From: Nageia nagi
Taxonomy: Eukaryota; Pinophyta
Direction of reading: 5' to 3'
Assembly: GCA_050084985.1 (NCBI GenBank)
Contig: JBITNC010000001.1
Span: forward strand, 105,028,001-105,092,000
Length of the DNA stretch: 64,000 nucleotides
The notes under the pieces were generated by a model. The model worked only from the letters and a program-made list of their open reading frames with translations, made no database searches and was not told the DNA's origin. The position numbers and the translations under genes were made by a program. This document shows positions 46,216 to 58,312 of the stretch, piece by piece. Position 1 is the first letter of the stretch; the number at the start of each line of letters is the position of its first letter.

Positions 46216-47170
46216 GATTAGGATTACTTTTATCAACAATGAATGGGGATATACATGAAATGGATAACTTAATCTCTCAAAGGGAATGAGGCCTAGAAAA
46301 TTTCAAAACACCATTACATCTCCTCTAGCCTACCCATGGATCTAATATTTGTAACAATTATAAGTTCTTCAAAAAAGGAATTCACTTTCTCTCTAACCTC
46401 ATTTATTGATAAACCAAGGAATGTCTTCATTAGGATAAAATTTGTATCAATTTCAAACTTACCAACATAAATAATGAGTCTTTTAAGGATCTAAAAGAAC
46501 ATTTCCCTCTTCAATTACAATAAAAGATTGATATTTTATTATGAAAACCATAACAAAATGATTGGAATTGGTATCCTAATATCCCAATTCATAGCTATAA
46601 GCCTAATTTTGGTGAGTGGTGGCTCTCTTTCTACCTCTTTATGATGGATACTTTTAATAATTTTTTGCTTCTCCATTCACCTAATTAAAATGGGGAGTTA
46701 CTCTTTTAAACTTTATGCCCCCCTACCAAGTGAGGCTAGATAAGATACTTTTACATGAAGTTACTCATAATAAATTTGACTATGTTGATATAATGAGAGT
46801 AATTTATTCAAACATTTAGGGGTAGGCCCAAATAACATGAATTTTCAAACATTCCCATTATCACCATTAACATGATCATTAAGGAGGTGGAATGGCTTCC
46901 AACTTTAGATGGGAAATTATGCTGATGTTAAATATGATTGATGATGTGTTCCCTATTGCATAGAATATATATCATCATTTTATATTTGTAGTTGAAATTT
47001 TTTTACTTCTTCAATAATTATAATTCTAAAAGTAAGAATTTTGCTTCTATGTTTTTGAGTTGATCTAAGATCAAAAGATTTATTGATTATTACTATTCAT
47101 GTATTAATCTATTTTTTTCTTTAAATTGTAAAATAAGTTAGTGACTTGGCTTACATCATGCCACCAAGGC
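46216..47170. other. No recognised gene
   Basis: Plus-strand stretches between 46,320 and 46,900 look weakly coding (for example PNIPIHSYKPNFGEWWLSFY) but are full of stops and match nothing I know. Confidence 0.3.
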
Positions 47171-47178
47171 ATTTTTGG

Positions 47179-47448
47179 AGTGATGTGTCATCAAATTTAG
47201 ATATTTACATGCCACTAACTTAGTGTTAGAGAGTTGTTATGAGTGATGGGTCATCTATTTTAGATGAGTTACCTACACTAGTTACTAGGAGGGTAAGGAG
47301 TGATGTTTCATCTAATTCAAAGGAGTTACCTAGATCATATACTAGGAGGCTAAGGAGTGATGTGTCATCTGATTCAAAGCTTAAGATATTTCTTATAGGT
47401 ATCATGAGGAGGAGTGATGTTTCATCAGATGAGGAAGAGGTTAGCTAA
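47179..47448 (+). pseudogene. Short frame with repeated R-S-D-V-S-S peptide
   Basis: agtgatg(t/g)(t/g)tcatc recurs at about 47,179, 47,242, 47,299, 47,355 and 47,413, steps of about 58 bp. 47,239-47,448 is open for 69 codons and encodes RSDVSS three times (RRVRSDVSSNSKELP, RRLRSDVSSDSK, RRSDVSSDEEEVS). It is charged and Ser-rich, probably disordered. It lies 550 bp upstream of the SET-like remnant in the same direction, and could be its N-terminal part. 47,449-48,000 between them has broken frames only. Confidence 0.4.
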
Positions 47449-48000
47449 ATGTTATTATGTATGATGTAAAAATGTAAGATCATTTAAATTCACATTTTGA
47501 TGATATTATTTGTTATATATAATTTTATTTTATTGCTAATGTTATAGGAAAAAAATGTACAAAGGATTGATGTGTCATAATTATCATTAGAATATGATGA
47601 TGCCTATGAGGTAATTAATTAGGATCAAAATTTGATTTTATTTTTGTATTCTTATATATTTAATTATATCAAATAAAACTAAATAAAATCAATATGTATG
47701 TAGATCCAATAGATGAAGCCAAAACAATGTGTAGGTCCATCAGATGAAGTTAGAAAGATACCTATAAGAAAAAGATTTCAAAAGTGACTCCATCATTTAG
47801 CATTGGATACATGTTCTAATGCATGAGAAGCCAATTGATCTGCTAGAGGAAGATGTTCATGATTTGAGTTTGATGCACATGCTACAAAATATATAACTTA
47901 AATATCAACATACATATGATCATGGGTCATATGGTACATGGCCAATTTAAATGACTTTTCCAAAGGATTATGATATATTTCTTATTATGGTCATCAATAC

Positions 48001-48490
48001 ATGATCAAACCATCTGAAAAGTGCTTTGAATATGGTTTGTTTATACATTGTACAATGGTTCTTACTCTAGGTTCTGAGATAGAGTTATTAATGTCATTTT
48101 ATGGTCCAGTTTACATAGCAATGGATTGGAAACAATCAACATCATATATGTATAGTATGTCCACATATAGATTATGTGCAAATGCTTCTAAGATTCCATG
48201 TCTAAAGTGTTCAAAACTCTTATACATTGATTGTTGACCAAAAATACAAGGAAACATAGCTAGATACATAAATAGTAGTGTAGGTGAAGAATGGGAACCA
48301 AAGTATGAATTTAATCAATGTACTAATGATAAATAATACTTCATGGGTAGAAAATGAGTAATTATATAGTTTTTTTTCCTATTAAAACTCTTAATATTGG
48401 TGATGAGCTACTAGTTCACTATACTTATAGGATACCTACTAAAATATGTAAGGCACAAATTTTGGAGTTAGGATGTGATCAAAATGTAAT
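48001..48490 (+). pseudogene. SET-domain-like remnant
   Basis: 48,001-48,237 is open for 78 codons: FYGPVYIAMDWKQS, then MSTYRLCANASKIPCLKCSK. After one stop come GNIARYINSSVGEEWEPKYE and FNQCTND. In a nearby frame lies NIGDELLVHYTYRIPTK (near 48,393-48,443). N-x-A-R-(F/Y)-x-N-x-S and (G/E)-x-E-L-x-x-x-Y are the two conserved motifs of SET methyltransferases. The pseudoknot Cys residues are not clear. It is broken, so inactive. It precedes a CACTA transposase in the same direction. It could be another domain resembling SET by chance. Confidence 0.45.
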
Positions 48491-48999
48491 AATTCATCTA
48501 TGACCAAAGCCCAAAAATAAAAATAAAATTAATATATTATTGATGTGTGTGAATGGATTTATCAATTTGTATGTATGGATCATGTGTATATTTGGATGTA
48601 TCAAATTACTTTGCATTTATTACACTTTTTTTTAATTTTGAATTAATGGTTTGTAACAAATGATTTAATGGGAAAAAAATAGACATTATGAGTAGTCAAT
48701 AATGATAAATGTTACACCAACATTGCATCAAAATAATGAAAGTAGGAGAGATACGTAGATACTACAAAAAATATGGACTCCTAAATAATATACATCATTT
48801 ATGTCTAAACCAAATCCAATAGCTCCTATTCAAATACCTATATAGAATTTGAGAATTGATGATGATTAATTAAGAGATGATAATATTTATCATGATGATG
48901 ATGATAATAATATTGGTAAAGAAAATGGAATTGATGGTTTACTTAAGTCCCTCTATGTTCCTGTTAATGATGATGAAAGAGATGATGATTTAAAAAGGA

Positions 49000-49004
49000 T
49001 AGCA
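49000..49004. repeat. Target-site duplication TAGCA, left copy
   Basis: tagca directly before the first base of the left LTR; the same five bases follow the right LTR. Five-base duplications are normal for Ty3/gypsy integration. Confidence 0.9.
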
Positions 49005-49407
49005 TGTTATGATGCTACAAATATGTAAAGGAAAATATTGCAAAAATAAAATGAATATTGATGTGAAATAAGAAAATGATAACTATCTATTAGAAACAAC
49101 AAAGCATACATTGGTAAATAGAATACAAAATAACATCAATAAGTAGATAAGGATAGGATTTTACTGAATAGTAATAGAATCACAAGCTGCTTTGAGGGGG
49201 ATACCTCCTTACAACTCCAAAGGTGAAAAATAATATTCAAGATACCTTTCTCCACACACTTATATCTATTTATATTAAATTAACCCTAACCCTAATAGTA
49301 ATGCAAAATTAGGCCCTGCCCTTATAATCATAATATTACAATATAGGTTGATAATTTAATAAAATACTAATAGTAACACTAAAATGTTAGGATGTGGGAT
49401 CCTAATA
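49005..49407 (-). repeat. Element E 3' LTR
   Basis: 403 bp, from TGTTATGATG to CCTAATA on the plus strand. It aligns without length change to 54,584-54,986. Its outer terminal CA is now TA. It contains a TATA box and telomere-like motif equal to those in the 5' LTR. Confidence 0.93.
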
Positions 49408-49425
49408 TGCCATCTCTCTTGGGAT
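49408..49425 (-). other. Polypurine tract, element E
   Basis: The minus strand reads CATCCCAAGAGAGATGGCA directly before the 3' LTR. The purine run AAGAGAGATGG would prime plus-strand DNA synthesis. Two pyrimidines weaken it. Confidence 0.55.
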
Positions 49426-49469
49426 GAAGCTTTGCCCTCAAAGCTTGAAGTATGGAAACTATTACTGTA

Positions 49470-52400
49470 GCTAATGAAGGATTTCCCATGTTGCATCTTT
49501 TGGTGACATACCTTGCCACTGCATAAGGACTTCTATAATGGAGCAATTATGAAGCTATAATGAGTGTTGATCCAAAACTACCTTAGGTATAACTACCATT
49601 GATCCATCCTCTACCAACTTAGGTAATTATGTATGAAATTGAACCTTTGATCCAACCACTTTCTTAAGGTAAGAGACATGAAATACTGGGTGAATCTTGG
49701 AAGAAGTAGGAAGCTCTAATTTATATGCACCTAGGCCAATGCATTATAACACCTTATAAGGACCATAAAACTTTGGGGCCAATTTTTTAGGACCTTTTAT
49801 TTTTAAATATTTCTAGTGATAAGGTTGTAGCCTTAGAAAGACCATGTCATCTACCTAAAACTCTCTTTTCCACACATTGTTGATCAGCCTATTATTTCAT
49901 ATGATGTTGGGCTATCTTAAGGTTATCCTTGAGCAAATAAAGAATATCATCTTGAGTGACTAAAACTAAGTCAACTACCTAAACTTTATTGGTACTTGCA
50001 ACATATGAGGTGACTATTGGTGGAGCTTGACCATACACTACTTTATAGGGGTTCATCTTACTAGTAGAATGATAAGATGTATTATACCACCATTCAGCCA
50101 AGGGAAGCCATCATACCCAATGCATAGATTGTGCTGAAGCAAAATAACATAAATATGTTTCCAAGCATTTATTGATAATTTTAGTATAACCATCAATTTG
50201 TGGGTGATATATTGAGCTCATGTTTAGTTGGGTACCTTGCAATTTAAAAAGCTCTTACCAAAAATGACTTATAAAAGTAGGATCATAATCATTGACAATC
50301 ATCTCTAGCATGCCATGTAGTTTGAAAATTGTATCCAAAAATAATTATGCCACTATCACTACTTTGTAAAGATGAGCCAATGAACCAAAATGAGCATATT
50401 TGGATAATTGATCAATCACCACTAGAATAACTAATTTACCATGAGATTTAGAAAGGCATTCAATGAAATCCATTGAAATATTGATCCATGTATGGGAAGG
50501 TATGAGAAGAGGTTGAAGGAGTCCTAGAGTACCCATTATCTCACCCTTTTTTCATTGACACACATCAAAAGCTACCACAAATTGCTTGATATCCAATTTT
50601 ATACCTATCCAATAGAATGATCGTGCCACTCACTTATAAGTTTTCAAAAATCCTTCATGTCCTGATGTAGGTGTGGAATGCAATTTGTTAAGTATTTTTG
50701 ATTTACATTTTGAAGGAGATGATAACAAAATTCAACCTTTGAATCTCAAAATACCATCATACCATGTATGGTGTGGTTTAATCGTGTGGTCTTGAGTGAT
50801 CTATTTTAGCAATTCTTAGGTGGAGCTATCCTCTGTGCATTCTTATTTAACTTTATCCAACCATTGAGGAATAGAATATGAAAGAGCTTGTAGTGCTACT
50901 TCATCTTTAAATTTTCTAGACAAAGCATTGAAAACAACATTCTCCTTACCTTTATGGTATACTATCTCATAATCATACCTTAATAGTTTGGTCACCCATT
51001 TTTGTTGCGTAGGCATAGAAATGTGTTGCTCAATGATGATGATCTATGAGGATGATAAAATGGTAACCAATGATATATGGTCTCCAATGTTGAACTACAT
51101 GAATGATGGCAAGCATTTCTTTTTCATAAGTGGATTTACCCAAATTTTTTCTACAGAGCTCTACTAGTGAATGCTAAGTGATGCCCCTCCTACATTAATA
51201 CTATCCTAATTCCTACCCCAAAAGCATCACTTTTTTTCATAAAGGTTTTAGAAAAATTTGGCATTACTAATACTGGGGTGGTACACATTACCTCTTTGAG
51301 CTTAAGAAAAACTACCTTAGCTTGAGAGGACAATTGGAATGCATTATTTTTCAATAACATGGTTAGAGATGCTGCAATCTTGCCATAATCCTTCACAAAT
51401 TTCCTATAATAGCCTATCAACCCCAAGAATCCTTAAAGACTTTTCAAAGATGTAGGAATAGACTAGTTCTACATGTTAGTAATCTTTTGTGGATCCATCT
51501 TAACTCCCTCTTTGGATATAACATGGCCTAAGTAATCAATTTCCCTCTTACTAAATGAACATTTTGATTTTTTGCATATAGTTGGTGTTCCTTAAAAATT
51601 TGTAAGGTTTGGTCAACATGTGTCACATGTTCTTGCCATGTCTTACAATAGAGCAAGATATCATCAAAGAAGACTGAAATGAAATTCCTAAGGAATGGAC
51701 AAAACACCTGATTCATTAAACTTTGAAACATGAATGGAGCATTTATGAGGCCAAAAGGCATGATCAAGAACTCATAATGGCTCGCATGGATGTGAAATGC
51801 TATTTTGGTATATCCTCCTCCTTGATATGGATTTGGTAATACCCAGATCATAGATCTAGCTTGGAAAAATATCTTGCCCCATGTAGTTCATCCAATAATT
51901 CATCAATGATCAAGATGGGAAATTTTTCCTTGATGGTAATTTTGTTGAGGGCCCTAAAATCCACACACATATGCTAGGAACCATCTTTATTTTGAACCAA
52001 TATAATAGGAGAAGAATATGGGCTTACACTAGGTTGGATTACTCCTACATCCAATAGTTCCTTAACTAATTATTCAATTTCATTTTTCTATAAATAAAGA
52101 TATCAATAAGGATGAATGTTTGGTGGGTGAATTCTTGGCACCAACTGGATAGCATGATCATGTGATTTCTAGAGTGGTAAGCCCCTTGGTTCCTCAAAGG
52201 TACTTGAATTCTTACTTAAGATGGGCTATAGATCCTTAGGTTCTATGATTTCAAATTTGATGATTGATAAAGAGTATAACTATGCCAACATTCCTTTTCC
52301 AATTTTTCATAGGATATTTTCCATGTGATGTGAGCTCACAATTTGTATAGATCACCTTATAATCCTTTAAGAGTATGCTCTTTTTCATCTATTTTGAATG

Positions 52401-53818
52401 TCATCCATAGCTCTACAAAATTTCATTGTACAATACCCAAAGTCCTCAACCATTGTACCCCCAAAACTATATCACATCCCCTAAGTGGTAAAGCATACAT
52501 ATCACCTTTCAAAGTATAGTGGTCCATGTTCAATTTGACATTATGACATGTGCCTTTACATGCTATTTTTCCTCCATTACCAACCATAACCTCAAAATTA
52601 TTTATAGGGTGTATGTAATAGTCAGCAACCTTAGCCACTCATGGATCAATGAAATTATGAGTACTTCCTGAATCCAATAATATTATGAGAGGGCACTTTT
52701 TAAAAAACCCTTTGACCTTCATAGTTTGAGGGGTGGTAATTCCTGCCAATGCATTGTAAGAGATAATTTAGGCCTTTTCATCTAGAGTTTTCTTTGTAGC
52801 TTCTTTGGGTGCACTCTCATATTTCTCCTCATTTGGAGCATTAGCATCAAGTAAATATAATTTTTATTGTGTACAATGATGACCACAAATAAATTTCTCA
52901 TCATAATTATAGCACAAGCCCTTCTTTTAATGTTATTCCATTTTATTCCCATGTCAACTTCTTATTTTGAATTATGTGATTTGATGGTGGGGCACTTTTG
53001 TTATTAGAGTAATGGGAAATATTATGTGTTTTGGTTAATGGAGATCTTGCATTTCATCGATGAGCATTGGCTTTATCTTCAGTGAGCTTTGACAAGGCAA
53101 TAACATCCATCATAGTTTTGGGATTAAACATTTTGACCTTTGGTTTAATTTCTTCCTTTAAGCCATTGATAAAAAAACTTATGAAAAATGTATCATCCAA
53201 CCCCTTTATATGATTTACCAATTTCTCAAATTGATTTTAGTATTCTTTGACTATTGTAGTTTGACATAACTTGGTCAATACCCCTATGAAGTCTTCATAG
53301 TTACTAGGACCAAAATGAATCAATAATTGTTGAGTGAATTCATCCCATGAAGGAGTAGGATGCATTTTGGAGTACCACTAGTTCCATTGGAGAGCCTCAT
53401 GGTCCAAATGAAAATATGCCATGCGCACCTTCAAATCCTCTGGGATTTGGTTCAATGTGAAATACTATCCATCTTTATAAATCTAGCTAGTGGGATTATC
53501 TCCATCAAATTAAGAAAAATCCAATTTAGTTATGTAGGGAAGAATGAAACCACCTTGTTGGCTCTAAAAGTTATGATGATACCCTTATGGATTTTTTGAC
53601 TACCTTGATTATTATGAATTGGATGCATTGTTGGTATGACTAAGACTTAGTTGAACACTATCACATTTACTATTAAGGGTTATTTATATCTGTATTTATC
53701 TAATTTCTACTTTGAATGTATTGGTAAGTATATCTATCATTTGTTGGATTATAGTTTGAAATATCATCATGGTAGGATCCGATTGTGCTGCTATTTGGGA
53801 TCTTATTTCAGGTGCCAT
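49470..53818 (-). pseudogene. Element E gag-pol polyprotein
   Basis: The start is the minus ATG at 53,816-53,818 (MAPEIRSQIAAQSDPTMM). Gag: ILINGLKEEIKPKV-like capsid helices near 53,150-53,450. Zinc knuckle near 52,900: CYNYDEKFICGHHC, with the second Cys now Tyr. Protease: LLDSGSTHNFIDP near 52,650-52,690 (D-S-G intact), then 52,423-52,638 ending GCDIVLGVQWLRTLG. RT: 51,528-51,851 with MPFGLINAPFMFQSLMN and VFFDDILLYCK (intact), then 51,190-51,426 GLIGYYRKFVKDYGKIA. Integrase: 50,345-50,536 with ISMDFIECLSKSHGK (first Asp kept), VNDYDPTF (second kept), then YHPQIDGYTKIINKCLET, with Lys for the catalytic Glu. Chromodomain remnant: VLMQWQGMSPKDATWE near 49,510-49,560. Dozens of stops and shifts, so not functional. 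Confidence 0.85.
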
Positions 53819-54569
53819 TTTTAAAAATTGCTATTTTTGAAGCTGATATTTTTGGAAATTGCTATTTTTAGAAATTTATATTTATAGAAAGTGCTCAAAA
53901 AAGTGTACAGGTGTAATATATCAAAATAATAAGCTCAAAAAGATGACCATAATGGGCTAGGTCTCCTAATGATGATTTTTGGACACTTGAAATTTTTTTT
54001 TACATCTGTGGATCTATCTGCTTTTGTTAAAAACTACTAAAATGGTACAAATTTTTAGTTATTTAGATCTAAAGTTTTTGCTACCTCTAAAACTGCATGT
54101 TATACATTCTACTTCTCAAATGAAGGTTTTTTTTGTGAAGAAATGACTCTAAGGTAAGGATTATCTACTCTATAGGCTTATTGAAACACCCCTCCTATCC
54201 AACTTTTGTAAGGAAAGAGGCTATAAAGATGGCTTCTATGATAAGTAACTTTCCAGCAACACTTTCTAGTGCACTATAGTTTATAGATAGTTGACATAGC
54301 TTCCTACCTAGTTTTTGTTTATAGCCTAGATAGTCTCTGATATACCTTTTGGTACGTGAAGTCTAATTCCATGTAGGGTTCTATCTAAGGCTTGGGTATT
54401 GGTGTAGTGCTTTTTATGCCTCACTTCACACTCAACTTTATGGGCAAGTGTGCTTAGCCAAGAATGATAGATCCTCTTAGATATTTTAAAACCCCTAGTA
54501 TAGGGTTTCTAACTTAGACCTCTAAGAATTTTTTTTTTGTTTTCTTATAGCAAAATGGCCCTAGAAAGA

Positions 54570-54581
54570 GCTTTGATATGA
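54570..54581 (-). other. Degenerate primer-binding site, element E
   Basis: The minus strand reads TCATATCAAAGC, two bases inside the 5' LTR. Compared with TGGTATCAGAGC for initiator tRNA-Met, nine of twelve bases match and two of the three changes are G to A. Confidence 0.75.
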
Positions 54582-54583
54582 GA

Positions 54584-54986
54584 TGTTACAATGTTAAAAA
54601 TATGAAAAGGAAAATATTACAAAAATGGAATGAATATTGATTTGAAATAAGAAAATGATAACTATCTATTGGAAATAACAGAGCATGCATTGGTAAATAG
54701 AACATAAAATAGCATCAATAAGTAGATAAGGATAGGATTTTACTAAATAGTGATAGAATCATAGGCTGATTCAAGGGGGATACCTCTTTACAACTCTTAA
54801 GGCAAAAAATAATGTTCAAGATACCTTTCTCCACACACTTCTATCTATTTATATTAAACTAACCCTAACCCTAATAGTAATGCAAAATCGGGCCTTGCCC
54901 TTACAATCACAATATTATAATATAAGCTAACAATTTAATAAAATACTAATACAAACACTAAAATGTTAGGATGTGGGATCCTAACA
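54584..54986 (-). repeat. Element E 5' LTR
   Basis: 403 bp with intact TGTTA and TAACA ends, read on the plus strand. As the 5' LTR it would drive leftward transcription. Confidence 0.93.
54844..54875 (-). promoter_or_regulatory. Telomere-box plus TATA promoter in element E 5' LTR
   Basis: On the minus strand TTAGGGTTAGGGTT (54,875-54,861) lies eight bases upstream of TATAAATAGA (54,853-54,844). The AAACCCTAA-type telo box is a known plant promoter element. The pair is kept unchanged in the 3' LTR (49,265-49,296) despite about 11% overall difference. Confidence 0.65.
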
Positions 54987-54991
54987 TAGCA
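54987..54991. repeat. Target-site duplication TAGCA, right copy
   Basis: tagca directly after the 5' LTR, equal to 49,000-49,004. Confidence 0.9.
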
Positions 54992-56199
54992 TGTATAATT
55001 CTTCCAAAACTAAATTATATGAGGGAACAAACATAACTATATTATCGATGATCCTAATTCTAATGAATATAAAAGACAAACATGGATGGTCAGATACAAG
55101 TTTCACTTCTCTTCTAAGGCATGAATTATATTTTATTTTTTGATATTTTAATTTCTATTAAATTAAATACATAAATTATTTTTCATAATTATTATTATAA
55201 TTTACTAAAAGAAAAGTTATTTCCAAGTGATAATGTCATCCCAAATTCATGTAAAAAAGAACATGACATTATGCAGGATGTAGGGATTGAGTATAATTCA
55301 TACCATGCATGTATTAATGATTACATATTATATAGAGGAGAAGAATATGATACAAATATTGAATTTTCAAAGTGTAAAGAATCAAGATACAATATCAAAA
55401 TAAGGAAAAAAGTCTAAATAAGGTTGTTCATGTAATTCCAATCCTTCCTAGGTTGATACAAATATTGCAATGTAAGTCACTTGCAAAATTAATGGATTGG
55501 CATGTAATAAATAGAAGTGAATGTGGTGTGTTACATATAATTTTAGATAGTAAGTAAATGAAACATATAGAGGAGAAGTGGCTTGAGAAATTTAAAAATG
55601 ATCCTAAGAGTGTCATATTGGGGTTAGCAATGGATGGTGTTAATCCATTTTTGAACCAAACATCCACTTATTCATGTTGGCCTATTGTTATAATTAGTTG
55701 TAACATACATACATGGATGTATATAAGAAAAGATAATTTGATGTTAGTTATTATATTCCATGTAAGGAAACATGTTAAACACATGGATGTATATCTTAAA
55801 CTAGTAATTAACAAGTTGTAGCTCTTATGGAAAGGAGTTCATATATATGATATAAATAGACCTATTAGTAAGAGGTCATTTAAATTTTATGGCATACTAT
55901 GTTAGACTATACATAATTATCCAAGGCTTTTTATTTGTAGGGATGCATATATACAATAATTCAAACATGTGAATATTTGATATTTTATAATCATATGAAT
56001 TATATGCATTCTCTAAAAAAACTTATCATAGGTCTTCGTACAAAAGGTTATCATGCTTATCTATAGTGTGTAGAAAATATTCTATCGAGACATTCATGTC
56101 AGATGCATAAGATGGAATATATTAGCCATAGAAAATATTTACTAATGGATCATACTTGTTGCAGTGAAAATAGAGCTGGAATGTAGAATAACATAAAAT

Positions 56200-56997
56200 A
56201 CAATTATTCTTAAATTTTCACTGAACTTCAAATTATGTAAAATAGGTAGAAATGTTGTAATTATAAATTGATATTGATTTTCAGCTCAAACTACAATTTG
56301 CCCTTGGAAGGGACTTTTACAAATGCCATTTGCCAAAATGAAGGTATTAGATCTTCATTGTTTTTGATTTGCTTGCTTCCCTCCTTGATATGGACAACCT
56401 GTAAATCCTACACACATGCAAAAGATAATAACATAAAAGCATCTATGTATGACATGTATTAAATTAAAGCTAAAATAAAATAATAAAAGGTATGAGCTCA
56501 CAGGATTTTGGCAGCATTACCTTGCTTCAAAATTGGGTCAAGATCGGGTTTCTATTGCTTTGTATTGGCTTGTATTTATAGATTTTGGGTGAGATGTTCC
56601 AAGGCTGGTAAGGGGAAGTGAAAAGCCACCGTAGGTCGTAACTGACCCCCTCTATCCACATCATCTTGGAAGAATGAAATGTTTCAACTTTCTCTTGCTA
56701 TTTTGGTTTCTTGTTCGGCTATTACAGAGTCACCGACGATTACTAGACGGACACCGGTGATCATCTCAAAATGTCGATGACTATTTTGGGTCACTGGAGA
56801 CTGATTTTCAATTTTGTAACAATATTAAAATGATCACCAAATAGCCAATTTTACCTAAAAAGAGTCATGTGACCACCCATTTTGCATGTACTCAATGGGA
56901 GTTATCCAATTTTTTTAAACCTATTTTATATTATCGCAAAGACTTATGATTATTTCAATGTTTACTAGTTAAAAAGGGACATTTTTAGGTGTCTACA
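56200..56997 (+). mobile_element. LTR-like sequence upstream of PMD gene 2
   Basis: It ends gggacatttttaggtgtctaca at 56,997, followed by ttttgccccttttt. The end and several inner segments match 33,860-34,434 upstream of PMD gene 1. cttgtatttatagattttgg at 56,570-56,589 is a possible TATA region. The left edge lies between the end of CACTA coding near 56,200 and 56,390. No second LTR or target duplication found. Confidence 0.5.
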
Positions 56998-58312
56998 TTT
57001 TGCCCCTTTTTGAATTATTAATCGAGAAATGCGGTTGATGATTTCAAAAATATAGGATGAGAAGCTTTGTTACTTGATTGTTTGTTGTTGCTTTTTTATT
57101 ATATAAGTTTTGACTCAATTTCTTAGATGAATCAAAATTTTGATTTATCAAATTATGATAAAATGTGTTTTCTTTTAACATTTGATGTAGTTTTGAAAAC
57201 AAATTTGCATGTACTTCAAAAGTGACTATTTTCGGTATGATGATGTGTTGAGCTTGTGTGACAGTTGCATGACATTTCTATTATGTTGTTTTGCATGTCT
57301 AAGTGCACATGTACCGTATAAGTCTTCTTTAATATATGAATTTTGATGGTGTTATCCTTTGTCCCGACAACAGGGTTTCAAGATGATCTCCTGTAACAAT
57401 GATACATCACATTTTATCTTCTTTAATATTTGTAAATGTTAACGATATATTTTTAAAAATATCATCAAAATCTTTTTTCATATAAAGCTTAAGATCTTTT
57501 GGTAGGATATAATTATAGCTTCTCTAAATCAAAACTTGTTATTTATACATATTTCATCATCCGGTGTTATCATGAGGATAGCCCTTGCCATGGTTGAATA
57601 TGATTTTTTTGACTTTTGCAATTGATACGTTCTAAAAATGATATTGTAATACATCAAATTACACTTATGTCAATCTCCATACTATGTGCTATTTATGGTA
57701 GTTGCATGATAAGACTCTAGTTTGTCTCTGCATACCAAAGCGAGTATGTGATGGTAAGCTTATTTGATGTATACAATTTTGAGATAGTAATGTTGTATAT
57801 CAAAACTTCACTTGTGTTTATCTCCATACTGTGTGCTATTTATGGTAGTTGCATGACAAGACTCTAGTTTATCTCCACATGCCAAAGTGAGTATGTGATA
57901 AGAAGCTTGTTTTGTATATACAAGTCATCTTTCATTTTTCTCTACTTTTGACCCAGCAAAATGGGTTTTGTGATGATCTCATGTGGTAAATGACTCATCG
58001 CATTTTATCATTTTTTGATTTTCTTGACCAATTTAAGGTTATTTTAAAAAAATTTTATCATGACTATTAATAAACGTATTATTTTACTTCCAATCGCCAA
58101 CATTTATTGATAGTCACTAGCATCTATCTTCAAGTCATCGATGTTTAGTGATAGTCACCGATGTCCATCTTCAAGTCACCGGTGTTTCAAAAAGAAAAAG
58201 TTTTAACTTTTTCTTATTCATTTCTTTTTAGTTGTCACTCTCATTATCTACTAGAACCAATTTCTATTGTGATTTTGTTGATTTCTAGTTGTTGATATTC
58301 ATTACAATCACC
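56998..58312 (+). other. Leader of PMD gene 2, with internal repeats
   Basis: No gene. Two related blocks (gtcccgacaacagggtttca with gatgatctcctgt at 57,360-57,395, and gacccagcaaaatgggtttt with gatgatctcatgt at 57,950-57,985) flank a 147-bp duplication. 58,095-58,190 has two copies of a 41-bp unit holding gtcaccgatgt. Confidence 0.55.
57640..57933. repeat. 147-bp tandem duplication
   Basis: tctccatact is at 57,674 and 57,821. Both copies share tgtgctatttatggtagttg, gcatga, aagactctagttt and gagtatgtgat. They differ at scattered bases. Confidence 0.88.

Larger units (their letters stand above)
49005..54986 (-). mobile_element. Element E: complete chromovirus-type Ty3/gypsy retrotransposon
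   Basis: 5,982 bp with two 403-bp LTRs, TGTTA...TAACA ends, a perfect 5-bp target duplication, a primer-binding site, a purine tract, and a colinear gag-protease-RT-RNase H-integrase-chromodomain polyprotein on the minus strand. The C-terminal chromodomain remnant and LTR size place it among chromoviruses (Reina/Tekay-like by integrase style). LTRs differ at about 44 of 403 sites by hand count, mostly transitions, so the insertion is old. It sits inside a CACTA transposase. Confidence 0.93.
48700..56200 (+). pseudogene. CACTA (En/Spm) TNP2-type transposase, split by element E
   Basis: Before the insertion, 48,830-49,004 encodes a Asp-rich segment ending DDDLKRIA. After it, from 54,992, the frame reads TKLYEGTNITILSMILILMN, then KHGWSDTSFTSLL, then a linker and GIEYNSYHACINDYILYRGE. 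55,558-55,821 (87 codons) contains SVILGLAMDGVNPFLNQTST, then YSCWPIVIISCNIHTWMYIR. These are signature parts of Transposase_21, in order. Near 56,030-56,150 come GLRTKGYHAYL and CSENRAGM. Many stops; the C-terminal part is missing. TNP2 cuts the element's CACTA ends. I see no ends that pair with it for certain. Confidence 0.75.
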
